This document shows, one piece after another, positions 33,959 through 43,703 of a DNA stretch of 64,000 bases. The notes under the pieces were generated by a model that was not told the DNA's origin, searched no databases, and worked only from the letters and a program-made list of their open reading frames with translations. A program made the translations under genes and the position numbers. This DNA comes from Bacteroidota bacterium (GTDB lineage: Bacteria; Bacteroidota; Bacteroidia; Chitinophagales; Saprospiraceae): positions 186,001 to 250,000 of the forward strand of contig WGNL01000010.1 in the NCBI GenBank assembly GCA_016124585.1, in the 5' to 3' direction. Within the stretch, counting starts at the first letter, position 1. Every line of letters starts with the position of its first letter.

Positions 33959-35707
33959 ATGAAACATCTATTAAGTAGTTTGATAATAATATTTTGTATT
34001 ACCCATGCTAAAGGCCAGAAGCGTGATTATATCTGGCTATTTGGTGATAGCAGTAACCCAATTAATACAGATTGGGGAGGGACTGTAATTGATTTCAACA
34101 ATGAGCCCCCAAAACTATCATATTTGTATAACGAAATGAATTTTTTAGAAGTCAATGCAAGTATATGCAATTTTGAAGGAGAACTTCAGTGTTATACAAA
34201 TGGGCAATATATAGCAAACTACAACCACCAACCAATACAAAATGGAATAGGGTTGAATCCAGGAGTATTTGGAAGTGATTTGGGCGATAATGGTTATATC
34301 CTTGACCAAGGAGCCATTATCATTCCACATCCAGATGGCTCAAATAAATACTATATTTTCCATGAAAACAGGGAATATTCAACGATAGAGTTGGGAGGAC
34401 ATAGTTCTAAGCTCTATTATTCACTTGTTGATATGGATTTCAACAATGGGCTAGGTAAGGTGATAAAGAAAAATCAGGTCATTCTTTCCGATACACTTGG
34501 CTTGGGAAAGTTAACTGCGGTTAGGCATGGAAATGGTCGTGATTGGTGGATGGTAGTACATGAGATGGCGTCCAGGAACTATTATAGGTTATTAATAGCT
34601 CAGGAAGGCATCCAGAACATTGGTAAGTTCAGCACTTCTTTTGCCATACCAGATGAAGGAGTTGGTCAATCCGTTTTCTCGCCCGATGGAAGTGTTTTTG
34701 CCAGAATGAATACAGTTAGCCTTGAAGAGGGGCAGTTTGTTGACGTATACCAGTTTGACAGGTGCACTGGCGAATTGAGTGGGCAGATTCAAATCAATTA
34801 TGATGAAGATGCCTACTCAGCTGGGATTGCTATTTCCCCTAACTCAAGGTTCCTGTACGTTACATCTTTTACCAAAGTCTATCAATTCGACCTTTGGTCA
34901 AACAATATTCCTGCTTCCAAAGTGACGGTTGCCACCTACGATGGGTTCTATGATAGCGGAAGCTCCACAACATTTTATATGGCTCAATTGGCACCAGATG
35001 GGAAGATTTATATTAATGTACCTGGTGGAGTCCGCTTCCTTCATGTTATCCATAATCCCAATCTGCCATTTCCATATTGCAACATGGAGCAGCATGGCAT
35101 TCAACTGCCAACTTTCAATAACTTCTCCCTGCCTAACTTCCCCAACTACCGTCTCGGCCCATTGGATGGAAGTGCCTGCGATACCTTGGGATTGAATAAC
35201 CACCCTGTGGCCAAGTTTCGCTACGACCAGGACACGCTGAACTACCGCAACATCAGCTTCACCGACCTGAGCTACTATGAGCCTACCCAGTGGAGTTGGG
35301 ACTTTGGCGATGGAACCATCAGCAGTGAGGTGAATCCGGTGCATGAGTTTACCACCGATGGAGCATACGAGGTTTGCCTCACGGTAAGCAACCAATACAG
35401 TTCAAATACCTACTGCCGCACCCTTCAACTAGGCACATCTGCCAGCGGCGAGGTGCTGCCATCAGTGAACCTCACCGTCTTCCCCAACCCAGCACGGGAG
35501 GCCACCAACGTCATCCTGTCGGACTACCTACCGCAGCACGCCATGCTGTACCTGCACACAGCCACTGGGCAGCTTGCCCACCAGCAGCGTATCGGCTATG
35601 GCTGGAATGTGGTGGAGTTGGAGAATGTCGCCCCCGGCCTGTATTTCTATGAAGTGCGGGATGCAGGTAAGGTGCTGAAGACGGGGAAGCTGGTGAAGGT
35701 GGAGTAG
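33959..35707 (+). CDS. secreted protein with propeller-like N-terminus, PKD domain and T9SS sorting domain
   Basis: 582 aa from ATG 33959 (MKHLLSSLIIIFCITHAKGQ signal peptide). Residues ~20-400 contain repeated short motifs (IIPHPDGSNKYYIFH, FSPDGSVFARM, ISPNSRFLYVTS, LAPDGKIYINVPGG) of a seven-bladed propeller as found in many Bacteroidota gliding/T9SS cargo proteins. A PKD domain (FRYDQDTLNY to LQLG, with WSWDFGDGTIS) precedes the C-terminal sorting domain (LTVFPNPAREATNVIL, VAPGLYFYEVRDAGK). It would be surface-exposed. The first 1150 bp are AT-rich, and from ~35120 the sequence turns GC-rich. The same mosaic appears in the next gene. Confidence 0.82.
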   Translation: MKHLLSSLIIIFCITHAKGQKRDYIWLFGDSSNPINTDWGGTVIDFNNEPPKLSYLYNEMNFLEVNASICNFEGELQCYTNGQYIANYNHQPIQNGIGLNPGVFGSDLGDNGYILDQGAIIIPHPDGSNKYYIFHENREYSTIELGGHSSKLYYSLVDMDFNNGLGKVIKKNQVILSDTLGLGKLTAVRHGNGRDWWMVVHEMASRNYYRLLIAQEGIQNIGKFSTSFAIPDEGVGQSVFSPDGSVFARMNTVSLEEGQFVDVYQFDRCTGELSGQIQINYDEDAYSAGIAISPNSRFLYVTSFTKVYQFDLWSNNIPASKVTVATYDGFYDSGSSTTFYMAQLAPDGKIYINVPGGVRFLHVIHNPNLPFPYCNMEQHGIQLPTFNNFSLPNFPNYRLGPLDGSACDTLGLNNHPVAKFRYDQDTLNYRNISFTDLSYYEPTQWSWDFGDGTISSEVNPVHEFTTDGAYEVCLTVSNQYSSNTYCRTLQLGTSASGEVLPSVNLTVFPNPAREATNVILSDYLPQHAMLYLHTATGQLAHQQRIGYGWNVVELENVAPGLYFYEVRDAGKVLKTGKLVKVE

Positions 35708-35768
35708 GAACCACCGTGGCCTTATTTTTGCGCTAGAGGGATTTCTGCACCATGCAGTAGGCCCAAAT

Positions 35769-38642
35769 ATGAGACACCTCGCTATCACAATTTTCTTCGC
35801 AATACTGCTGGCGAATCTCTATGGCCAGCAGGGGCTTCTACCTCTCGGCTGTGGGTATGATATTATTAACGAAACATTGATAAAAGAATACCCGAAACTG
35901 GCGCAGGCAATCCCTAGTCTGGAAAAACAATACCAGTCCTCCGCCCAGTTCAAATCAAAAAACACCGCCCCGCTTTACACCTTGCCCGTCGTCGTCCACA
36001 TCATCCACAACAACGGCCCCGAAAACATCCCCGATGCACAAGTGCTGCAGGGCATTGACCAGCTCAACGATGCCTTTCGCAAACTCAATGACTACCAAAA
36101 TGGAGAAGGTGCGGATGTGGAATTGGAATTTTGCCTGGCAGAGCGGGATACCTTGGGCAATCCGACTACAGGCATTGTCCATCATGCCTCCCAACTTACC
36201 GACATGAACCAGTATCCCAGTATCAGCACTTTGTTCAATACTTTTGGCTGGAAAACAAAGGATTATATCAATATCATACTGGTCAAGGATGCATGTATTG
36301 GGGGAAATTGTGACATAGGTGGGTTTGCGGTGTACCCTTATGGCCACGGACATCCTGTGGATGGCATTGTGATTCAGGCCGATTATTTTGGGCTTGACCC
36401 TGCCACTTCCACCATAGCGGCGCACGAAATGGGGCATTATTTGGGGCTGTTGCATACGTTTCAAGGTGGCTGTGGAAACGGGGACTGCCTTACTGAAGGT
36501 GATAAGGTCTGCGATACTCCGCCAGACAACATGACGGGGAATTATCCCTGCAACGGCAATTATAATAGCTGCCAGACCGACGCAGACGACCCATCCACCA
36601 ACAATCCCTACCGCAGCCCTGCCTTGGGCGGTTTGGGTGACCAGCCAGACATGTACCGTAATTTCATGGACTATAGCTTTCATGCTTGCCAGAACCAGTT
36701 TACTCAAGGTCAAAAGGCAAGGATGCGCTTCTTCCTCGAAACGGCCAGGGCCAGCCTGCTCAGTTCCAAGGCCTGCCTGCCACCCTGCCCTGGCGAGCCT
36801 ACAGCCCTGTTCAGTTTTGGAACCGATTCCATTGCGCAAGGAGGCAGTCTAAATGTGGCCAATCTTTCCACCAACGCCGCTGGCTATGCCTGGTACGACA
36901 ACGGACAGTTGGTCTCAAGTGCCGACAATCCGATCTTGACATTTAATACGGAGGGGCTGCATACGATTAGGCTGGAAGCGGCAAGCCCTTTTGTCGAATG
37001 TGACGGGGACGAATACGAAGTGAAACTGGAAGTCTATTGCCCGGTCGTCGCAGCATTTGAATATCATCTGGTGGGCGATTGGCTTCATTTCAATAGCCAA
37101 TCCAGCAACGCCAACAGCTTGAACTGGACAGTTAAGGACGGGGGCGGCACACCGTTATATTCCAGCACAACAAATTTCGATTCCATAAACCTAGCTGGGT
37201 TTCAATATGTCCAACTTTGCCTTCAATCATCCAACGGATTTTGCGCAGATGGGAATTGTGAATATATCCAGTTATCTCCTTTTGGCGTTGAAATCTGCAA
37301 CAACTCCTTGGACGACGACGGGGACGGTTATGTGGACCTGTTCGACCCGGACTGCCCCTGCGATAGCGGGGCTTATCAGGCATACTGTCCTATAGATTGT
37401 GAGTATGTGCCTGATAGCTTTCCAGCGTTTCAGATGAAGTTGAAGTGGAAATCGGATGCTATTTCTAATTATTATTATGCTGCACCAAACATCGTATGTG
37501 GGGATATAAACAAGGACGGCTTAATTGAGGTATTGTCTACTACTTATGATTATGACAACAGCCATTTGTTTTATGATAACAAGGTTAAGGTTATTAACGG
37601 TTCAAATGGTAGTACGTTGATGGATTTTGATCCTTATAAATATAGTTTCCCTTTTTCAATTGCCGATGTCAACAGTGATGGTGATGCAGAATTGTTTACA
37701 ATATCCTATGATACGATTAAAGCCTATACCAATAATGGTGTTTTGCTATGGAAATCAGAAAAATTGGAAGATTCAAAATGGACATTTGTTGAAATTGCAG
37801 ACTTCAATGGTGATGGTATTCCTGAATTATATGCAGGAAATGAAGTATTCAGTGCTCTAAATGGAGCAAAATTATTGAATGGTAATTACGGGTCAGGTTG
37901 TAATTATTATGTATCAATTTTTAGTCCATGCACATTGAAACATACTATTGCTGCAGATTTACTGCCTTCCCCAGGGTTAGAACTAGCGGCAGGAAACACA
38001 GTATATCAACTTACAATAACAAACACCAATGGCGCATCAGGCAATGTCATGACACCTGTCATTGCCCCACTTCCTGTTCTTGACGGATTTACATCAGTAG
38101 CCGATATTAATGGGGATGAGTTGCTTGATGTAATAGTAGTTCGGGACAACTCATATCCGGATGGAGGCGGTATTTGGGTATGGGACCCAAGGACACTCAC
38201 TATTATTGCATCTGCACAATCAGGGCAGTACGGAGGAGTAGCATTTGTTGGAGATGTAACTGGTGACTGTACCCCAGAGATCGGTATGACTTTCAAGAAT
38301 GAACTAAGAATGTATCAATATGACGGTACTACGCAACTTAAATTACTCTACAGTCTGCCAACAACTGACAACTCAGGATATACAGGCATCACTATGTTCG
38401 ACTTCAATCAAGATGGTAAACAAGAACTAGTATATAGGGACGAGACAGATTTACGGATATTGCAGGGAAGTACAGGTATCACCATAGCCTCATACCCTTT
38501 GAAAAGCGCTACTGGTTATGAATACCCAGTCATTGCTGACGTAGACAACGACGGTCAGGCCGAGATACTCATTAATAGCTATGAATCTGCCAGCAATGAT
38601 AGTGTATATATCTACTGCTTCGAGACCGCCGGGGCACCCTGA
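35769..38642 (+). CDS. secreted M43 (pappalysin-like) metalloprotease with FG-GAP repeats; 5' part of a gene split by in-frame TGA
   Basis: 957 codons. Signal peptide MRHLAITIFFAILLANLYGQ. The protease is the M43 type: zinc site AAHEMGHYLGLLH (H219, H223, H229) and Met-turn NFMDYSFHACQNQFT, with disulfide-type cysteines (GGCGNGDCLTEG). PKD-like segments follow (residues ~340-500), a calcium-type DDDGDGYVDLFDPDC motif, then seven FG-GAP repeats (ADVNSDGDAEL, ADFNGDGIPEL, GDVTGDCTPEI, FDFNQDGKQEL and others). The frame ends ETAGAP-TGA, but the same frame continues as APARSVWNQYGY, and FG-GAP proteins normally have a tryptophan there (PWAP-R-VWNQ). So this is one gene interrupted at 38640, or read through. 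The product would be a surface protease/adhesin. Confidence 0.8.
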   Translation: MRHLAITIFFAILLANLYGQQGLLPLGCGYDIINETLIKEYPKLAQAIPSLEKQYQSSAQFKSKNTAPLYTLPVVVHIIHNNGPENIPDAQVLQGIDQLNDAFRKLNDYQNGEGADVELEFCLAERDTLGNPTTGIVHHASQLTDMNQYPSISTLFNTFGWKTKDYINIILVKDACIGGNCDIGGFAVYPYGHGHPVDGIVIQADYFGLDPATSTIAAHEMGHYLGLLHTFQGGCGNGDCLTEGDKVCDTPPDNMTGNYPCNGNYNSCQTDADDPSTNNPYRSPALGGLGDQPDMYRNFMDYSFHACQNQFTQGQKARMRFFLETARASLLSSKACLPPCPGEPTALFSFGTDSIAQGGSLNVANLSTNAAGYAWYDNGQLVSSADNPILTFNTEGLHTIRLEAASPFVECDGDEYEVKLEVYCPVVAAFEYHLVGDWLHFNSQSSNANSLNWTVKDGGGTPLYSSTTNFDSINLAGFQYVQLCLQSSNGFCADGNCEYIQLSPFGVEICNNSLDDDGDGYVDLFDPDCPCDSGAYQAYCPIDCEYVPDSFPAFQMKLKWKSDAISNYYYAAPNIVCGDINKDGLIEVLSTTYDYDNSHLFYDNKVKVINGSNGSTLMDFDPYKYSFPFSIADVNSDGDAELFTISYDTIKAYTNNGVLLWKSEKLEDSKWTFVEIADFNGDGIPELYAGNEVFSALNGAKLLNGNYGSGCNYYVSIFSPCTLKHTIAADLLPSPGLELAAGNTVYQLTITNTNGASGNVMTPVIAPLPVLDGFTSVADINGDELLDVIVVRDNSYPDGGGIWVWDPRTLTIIASAQSGQYGGVAFVGDVTGDCTPEIGMTFKNELRMYQYDGTTQLKLLYSLPTTDNSGYTGITMFDFNQDGKQELVYRDETDLRILQGSTGITIASYPLKSATGYEYPVIADVDNDGQAEILINSYESASNDSVYIYCFETAGAP
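38640..38642 (+). other. in-frame TGA in place of a conserved Trp codon
   Basis: Between 35769 and 41933 the frame is continuous (distance 2922 = 974 codons to ATG 38691) except for this TGA. Flanks read ETAGAP before and APARSVWNQYGYHV after, the usual FG-GAP tail P-W-A-P-x-R-x-V-W-N-Q. TGG to TGA is a single transition. Confidence 0.8.
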
Positions 38643-41600
38643 GCACCCGCCCGCTCGGTCTGGAACCAGTACGGCTACCACGTCACCAACGTGAACGACG
38701 ACCTGACCATCCCCCGGCAGGAGCAGAACATGGCCATGCCGCTGGAGGGCTACGAGGACTGCCTACAGCCCACCTGTCCTGCACCCTACAACGCCTTCAT
38801 GGCACAGGCCACCTACCGCACCCAGCAGGGCTGCGTGCAGTTCCCGGCAGTGGACCTTCGATTGGAGGCCCTGGGCTACTTCTGCTCACCGGACAGCCTG
38901 TACTTCCAGCTTGCCATCGCCAACCTCAGCGAAACTCCTTTGGCCGCTGGCTGCGCCAGCATCTCCTACTATGCCGCTGCCCCAAGCGTTGGTGCACCGC
39001 CAATCGGGACTTTTTGCCAACCATTCGATGGCGCTCCGGGCGAACTGGACACCGTCAGCCTCGCACTGGTGCTGCCTGCTGGCCTTTCGCAGGTCTATTT
39101 TGTGGTGAACGACCCCGGCACCGGGGCCAGTGCCGACAACTACGCCGCCACGGGCATCATCGAATGTGATTACACCAACAACACCGCCGCTGTCCCGCTC
39201 CAACTCGACATGCTTTCCCTCGACCTCGGGCCCGACCTCGTGAAGTGCCAGAGCGAGGTGGTCACCTTCCATGCCGGGAGCGGCTTCGAGACCTATCTCT
39301 GGGACGACGGCACCGTGGACTCCGTTTACTCCACCAGCTTTGCCGGGCTGCATTTCGTGGAGGCCACCGACCATTGCCACCGGATCTATCGGGACAGTGT
39401 CACCATCACATTAGACAACTCAACTGATGTTGACCTCGGCCCCGACCTGACCGCCTGCCCCGGCGATACGGTGAGCCTGTCGCTGCCCGGCGGCTACGAC
39501 CAGGTGCAATGGCAGGCAACTGGCGGGAACCTCGGTTGTGATACCTGCCTCTCGGTGGCCGTTGCTTCCGATAGTGCCTTTACCCTGACGGTGGTGGTCG
39601 GCAAGGCGAGCTGCTTCAGTACGGATACGGTGCAGGTACAGGTACTACCGCAGGTCATCCTCAACGAGAGCCGGACGATTTGCGAGGGCGAAACCCTCGA
39701 TTTCATGGGGGGCCAGTTCAGTGTGGGTGGCCACTATGAATTCAGCATAAACGGCTGCGACAGCACCGCCGTACTTGACCTACTGGTGAACCCAAGGGAC
39801 AGCCTAGTACTGCAGGGGAACATCTGCATGGGCGACTCCGTGCTGTTCGATGGCAGCTACCTCAAGGACGCAGGGCTTTACACGGCCCAACTGACCAATG
39901 CACTGGGCTGTGATAGCCTGGTGTTCCTCGACCTCAGTGTCACCAGCTCCTTTGCCACGGTGGTAACCGTTTCGGTCTGCCCCGGCGATTCCGTCAACAT
40001 CATGGGCCAATGGCTGGTGGCAGGGGCTTCTGCCAACAGCACGTATTCCACGGCGGCTGGCTGCGACAGCACCGTTACGGTAAACGTGGTCGCAATGCCC
40101 ACTTCTGCCAGCAGCCTCAGCTTGGAGTCCTGTCCCGGTAGCTTTGCCGTGTACAACGGGCAACAGTTGCCGACTGGCAGCACGACGGAAGTCGTCTTTC
40201 CGAACTACCTCGGCTGCGACAGCACGGTGACGGTGACGGTAAACCCGCTGCCCACATCTGCCAGCAGCCTCAGCCTCGACGCCTGCCCCGGCAGCTTTGC
40301 CGAGTACAACGGGCAGCAGTTGCCGACGGGCAGCACGACGAACGTCGTCTTCCAGAACTACCTCGGCTGTGACAGCACGGTGACGGTGACGGTGAACCCT
40401 TTGCCAGCGCCGACATCCTCGTTAGTCCTGTCGGCTTGCGCCAACGGATTTGCAGAGTACGAGGGCCAGCAGCTGATGCCCGGCAGCAGCACCGACTTCC
40501 TGTACACCAGCGCCCAGAACTGCGATTCGGTCGTAACGGTCATGGTAACGGCGCTACCCATTAGCTCAGACACGGTCAGCCTAAACGCCTGCGAGGGAAG
40601 TACCATCCAATACAACGGCGTGGACATCCCAGCAGGTGGTCAGGAGGTTTTCAGCTTCACCAACTACCTAGACTGCGACTCAACGGTGACCGTTTTTGTG
40701 GAGGCGCTCCCTGTGAATGTGCAACAGGTGGATGCGGTGGCCTGTGCCAATGGTTTTTTCGGGTACAACGGCCAGCAATTGCTGCCTGGCACCCAGACGG
40801 TTTTTACGGAAGTGAACCAATGGGGCTGCACCGACACGGCCATTGTGACGGTGACGGCACTCCCGGTGGATACCTCCAGCCTGAGCCTGAACGCCTGTCC
40901 CGGCCAGTCGGTGGCCTACGACGGGACGCTGCTCTATCCCGGCGATGTGCAGGATTTCACCCTGACCAACCAGTACAACTGCGATTCGGTGGTGACGGTC
41001 ACGGTGCTATCCTTGCAATCCGATACGACAAAACTGGACTTGCAGACATGTGCAGGTGAAACGGTGGACTATCTTGGGCAGCAGCTATCCGATGGCGACC
41101 AGTACGCCTGGGTCGGGACGAACCAACAGGACTGCGACTCGGTGGTGCTGGTCACGGTGACGGCCTGGCCTGCCGTGGAATTTGATTTGTCTGCTTCGCA
41201 AATCTGCTGGAACGGCTCTGACGGCAGCATTTCCGTCGAAAACATCATCGGCAGCACGCCGCCCTATGAATTCTCACTGGACGACAACAGCTACCAGCCC
41301 GACACTGCCTTCGCTGCCCTCCAGCCTGGCGATTACACGGTTTACCTACGGGACCAGCACGGCTGTGTTTTCGAGGAAAATGCAAATGTCCAGACCATCC
41401 CGCCGATGCAGGCAGAAGCGCAGGATGAAACACTGGTCTGCGGTGAAACTGTCTTGCTGCGGCCATTGGTATCCAGCAGCCTGCCGCTTGAATGGGCATG
41501 GTCGGACAGCACTGGGCTGCTTTCCACCTCACCTGAACTGTTGGTGGCCCGGCCCGGCATCTACCGTTTTGATGTTTCAAATGAATGTGAAACCCTTTCC

Positions 41601-41933
41601 AAGGAAATCAGTGTGGTGCAGGCCGGACTGCCAGTTGGGGAGGCCATCTACCTCCCCAACTCCTTTTCGCCCAACGGTGACGGCATCAACGACTGCTACC
41701 GTGGCTACCTTGCCCCAGACCTTGAGGTACTGGACTACGAGCTGAGCATCTTCGACCGTTGGGGCGAACAGTTGTTTGTGACGAAAGAAATCGAAGGCTG
41801 TTGGGACGGCAGCTTCCGGGGCAGACCAATGGATGCCGCCGTAATGGTTTACGTCCTCCGGCTGGAGGTTCGTGATTGCGAGGGTAGGACAATTGGTTTG
41901 TCTAAGAAAGGGGAGGTGCATTTGGTGCGATGA
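38643..41933 (+). CDS. 3' part of the split gene: ten ~51-residue repeats and CHU_C (type B T9SS) domain
   Basis: Translates in the same frame as the protease part, right after the TGA; the first ATG is at 38691 (MNDDLTIPRQEQNM) and has no signal peptide, so it cannot be a secreted protein on its own. Residues ~1-170 (from 38691) form a CARDB-like adhesion domain. Two Ig-like segments ending ...DLGPDL follow. Then ten repeats of ~51 residues from 39642, each with CPG, YNGQQL and CDSTVTVTV motifs, and one SprB-type repeat (ICWNGSDGSISVENIIG). The end is a gliding-motility CHU_C domain (YLPNSFSPNGDGINDCYRG, LSIFDRWGEQLF, CWDGSFRG), a type B T9SS signal that needs PorP/SprF helpers. GC-rich. Confidence 0.78.
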   Translation, partial: APARSVWNQYGYHVTNVNDDLTIPRQEQNMAMPLEGYEDCLQPTCPAPYNAFMAQATYRTQQGCVQFPAVDLRLEALGYFCSPDSLYFQLAIANLSETPLAAGCASISYYAAAPSVGAPPIGTFCQPFDGAPGELDTVSLALVLPAGLSQVYFVVNDPGTGASADNYAATGIIECDYTNNTAAVPLQLDMLSLDLGPDLVKCQSEVVTFHAGSGFETYLWDDGTVDSVYSTSFAGLHFVEATDHCHRIYRDSVTITLDNSTDVDLGPDLTACPGDTVSLSLPGGYDQVQWQATGGNLGCDTCLSVAVASDSAFTLTVVVGKASCFSTDTVQVQVLPQVILNESRTICEGETLDFMGGQFSVGGHYEFSINGCDSTAVLDLLVNPRDSLVLQGNICMGDSVLFDGSYLKDAGLYTAQLTNALGCDSLVFLDLSVTSSFATVVTVSVCPGDSVNIMGQWLVAGASANSTYSTAAGCDSTVTVNVVAMPTSASSLSLESCPGSFAVYNGQQLPTGSTTEVVFPNYLGCDSTVTVTVNPLPTSASSLSLDACPGSFAEYNGQQLPTGSTTNVVFQNYLGCDSTVTVTVNPLPAPTSSLVLSACANGFAEYEGQQLMPGSSTDFLYTSAQNCDSVVTVMVTALPISSDTVSLNACEGSTIQYNGVDIPAGGQEVFSFTNYLDCDSTVTVFVEALPVNVQQVDAVACANGFFGYNGQQLLPGTQTVFTEVNQWGCTDTAIVTVTALPVDTSSLSLNACPGQSVAYDGTLLYPGDVQDFTLTNQYNCDSVVTVTVLSLQSDTTKLDLQTCAGETVDYLGQQLSDGDQYAWVGTNQQDCDSVVLVTVTAWPAVEFDLSASQICWNGSDGSISVENIIGSTPPYEFSLDDNSYQPDTAFAALQPGDYTVYLRDQHGCVFEENANVQTIPPMQAEAQDETLVCGETVLLRPLVSSSLPLEWAWSDSTGLLSTSPELLVARPGIYRFDVSNECETLSKEISVVQAGLPVGEAIYLPNSFSPNGDGINDCYRGYLAPDLEVLDYELSIFDRWGEQLFVTKEIEGCWDGSFRGRPMDAAVMVYVLRLEVRDCEGRTIGLSKKGEVHLVR
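39642..41171 (+). repeat. ten in-frame ~153-bp repeats within the adhesin
   Basis: Repeat units of 51 codons; units beginning at 40101 and 40254 are nearly identical in DNA and protein (both TSASSLSL...CPGSFA.YNGQQLPTGSTT), while the others share only the C-G-YNG-GCDS framework. This indicates a recent duplication of one unit and a mechanism for length variation. Confidence 0.85.
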
Positions 41934-41988
41934 CGTATTTTTACCCCAACACCTTTCAGCCGTGCAGGTATTAATCTCTACCCTTATC

Positions 41989-43653
41989 ATGCGAACACAT
42001 CGTTTAATACATCTACTGTTTCTCCTGCTTGCTTTCCTCCAGGTAAAATCGCAGACCATTGATTCAACTTTTGGGGAACTTTTTTCTTTTTCACAATTGC
42101 CAAACGCACCTATCCCAAGTGTGACAGCGTGCGATTTTGAGCTAAGAGATGACAGAGCTTACAGTGCAATCTTTTTGGAAGATGGAAAGATTATTTTGGC
42201 AGGGCATTCGAGTGGGGATGATGGGTGCGACTTTGCTTTTGCAAGGTTATTGCCGGATGGCCAATTTGACCAATCGGCAGGGCCGGACGGTCAAGTACGG
42301 TTAAATTTGGGCTTTAGCAATGATAGCTGCCTAATAGGTGCAAGTTATAGTAACAGTATATTATTAGCTGGTTGTGCCACACCTACGGGCCAATCTGGGT
42401 ATTCAAATCTTATTGTAAAAACAGACATTGATGGCAATATGGACACGAATTTCGGCACACTCGGAATGGTACTGATTGATTTGCCTTCCGATAATGAAAT
42501 GGTAACAAAAATGGTTGTCCAACCAGATGGCAAAATATTGATTGCAGGCAATATGTATTTTGGGCAAACCATGAAATTTGCTGATTCAACCTTTATTTTT
42601 TTGAGCAGATTAATGCCCGATGGCAGTATTGATGATTCATTTGGTACGGATGGATTTCTGTACCAACATTCAGGAATCTGTGCTTCAACTTTAATCGGTG
42701 ATATGAAATTGGCTGCCAATGGCGACATTATTATTACTGGGGGAGGTTTTTTTCCCTATCCTGATGTTTATTTTGGAGAAGGAATTTATTGTTCCCACAA
42801 AATATTTGTCTATAAATATTTGAGTAATGGTATGCTAGACTCAACGTTTGGCCAAAACGGCAGGGTGAATTTTCAATATACAATCGGTAAAGGTGAAGCA
42901 CTTTATGTGTACGATGATGGGAGAATTGTAGTGGCAGGGGTGACTGGTGATGACCTGGTTGACCAGATTTATACCTATGTGGCTAGGTTAATGCCAAACG
43001 GAACTTTGGATTCAACGTTCAACGATGATGGCTATTTCTTTGAATATTTATTAGGAGAATTCGGATTTGGAAGTGAAGTGTTTGGCATACAAGAAGTGGA
43101 GGGTGAACTTATCTTAGGGTACAATGATGGTACTAAGAATAATCATTTAACTTTTGGAGTGATATGTATGGATGATACTGGTCATTTAAATCCAAACTTC
43201 GGACAGGATGGGATTTTTACATTTGCTGGTAAGCTTCCCATAGTTACATATCTCATCAGTGATTGTTGGTTATCTACTTCTAACGATGCAATCTATTTTG
43301 TAGGAACCTACTCCAATATCACACATAAAAACATGATGATTTGCAAGTTGAATATTAATCCTAAAGGCCCGTCAATTGAAAACGAAGAGCAGCGAAAAAA
43401 TGATTTGCTTGTATTTCCAAATCCTTGTAAAGATGGAATTGTTCATATTCGATACGCTGGAAATGAATTTCACAGCAAAGCCCGCTTTATTTTGCGTGAC
43501 TTTAATGGTCGGATAGTCACAAATCAAAATATTAATCTACAAAATTTTGATTCTGAGATGAATTTATTAAACCTAAATAGCGGCATGTATTTTTGGGAAA
43601 TAAACGAAATGGGAAGAACCCTGCAAACTGGAAAATTGGTTTTAATTGAATGA
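41989..43653 (+). CDS. secreted delta-60 repeat protein with T9SS sorting domain
   Basis: 554 aa from ATG 41989 (MRTHRLIHLLFLLLAFLQVKSQ). The body contains repeated delta-60 (DUF5122) beta-propeller units: ARLLPDGQFDQSAG, SRLMPDGSIDDSFGTDGF, YKYLSNGMLDSTFGQNGR, ARLMPNGTLDSTFNDDGY, CMDDTGHLNPNFGQDG. Six to seven units would close a propeller. The C-terminal ~85 residues (LLVFPNPCKDGIVHIRY, LNSGMYFWEINEMGRTLQTG) are a T9SS domain. Surface-exposed; ligand unknown. It follows the CHU_C gene after 55 bp and could be co-transcribed. AT-rich, unlike the preceding gene. Confidence 0.82.
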   Translation: MRTHRLIHLLFLLLAFLQVKSQTIDSTFGELFSFSQLPNAPIPSVTACDFELRDDRAYSAIFLEDGKIILAGHSSGDDGCDFAFARLLPDGQFDQSAGPDGQVRLNLGFSNDSCLIGASYSNSILLAGCATPTGQSGYSNLIVKTDIDGNMDTNFGTLGMVLIDLPSDNEMVTKMVVQPDGKILIAGNMYFGQTMKFADSTFIFLSRLMPDGSIDDSFGTDGFLYQHSGICASTLIGDMKLAANGDIIITGGGFFPYPDVYFGEGIYCSHKIFVYKYLSNGMLDSTFGQNGRVNFQYTIGKGEALYVYDDGRIVVAGVTGDDLVDQIYTYVARLMPNGTLDSTFNDDGYFFEYLLGEFGFGSEVFGIQEVEGELILGYNDGTKNNHLTFGVICMDDTGHLNPNFGQDGIFTFAGKLPIVTYLISDCWLSTSNDAIYFVGTYSNITHKNMMICKLNINPKGPSIENEEQRKNDLLVFPNPCKDGIVHIRYAGNEFHSKARFILRDFNGRIVTNQNINLQNFDSEMNLLNLNSGMYFWEINEMGRTLQTGKLVLIE

Positions 43654-43703
43654 AATAGCGTAATAAGAGTCAGCACTGACTGTCCATTGTCAAAAGGCCA
43701 ACT

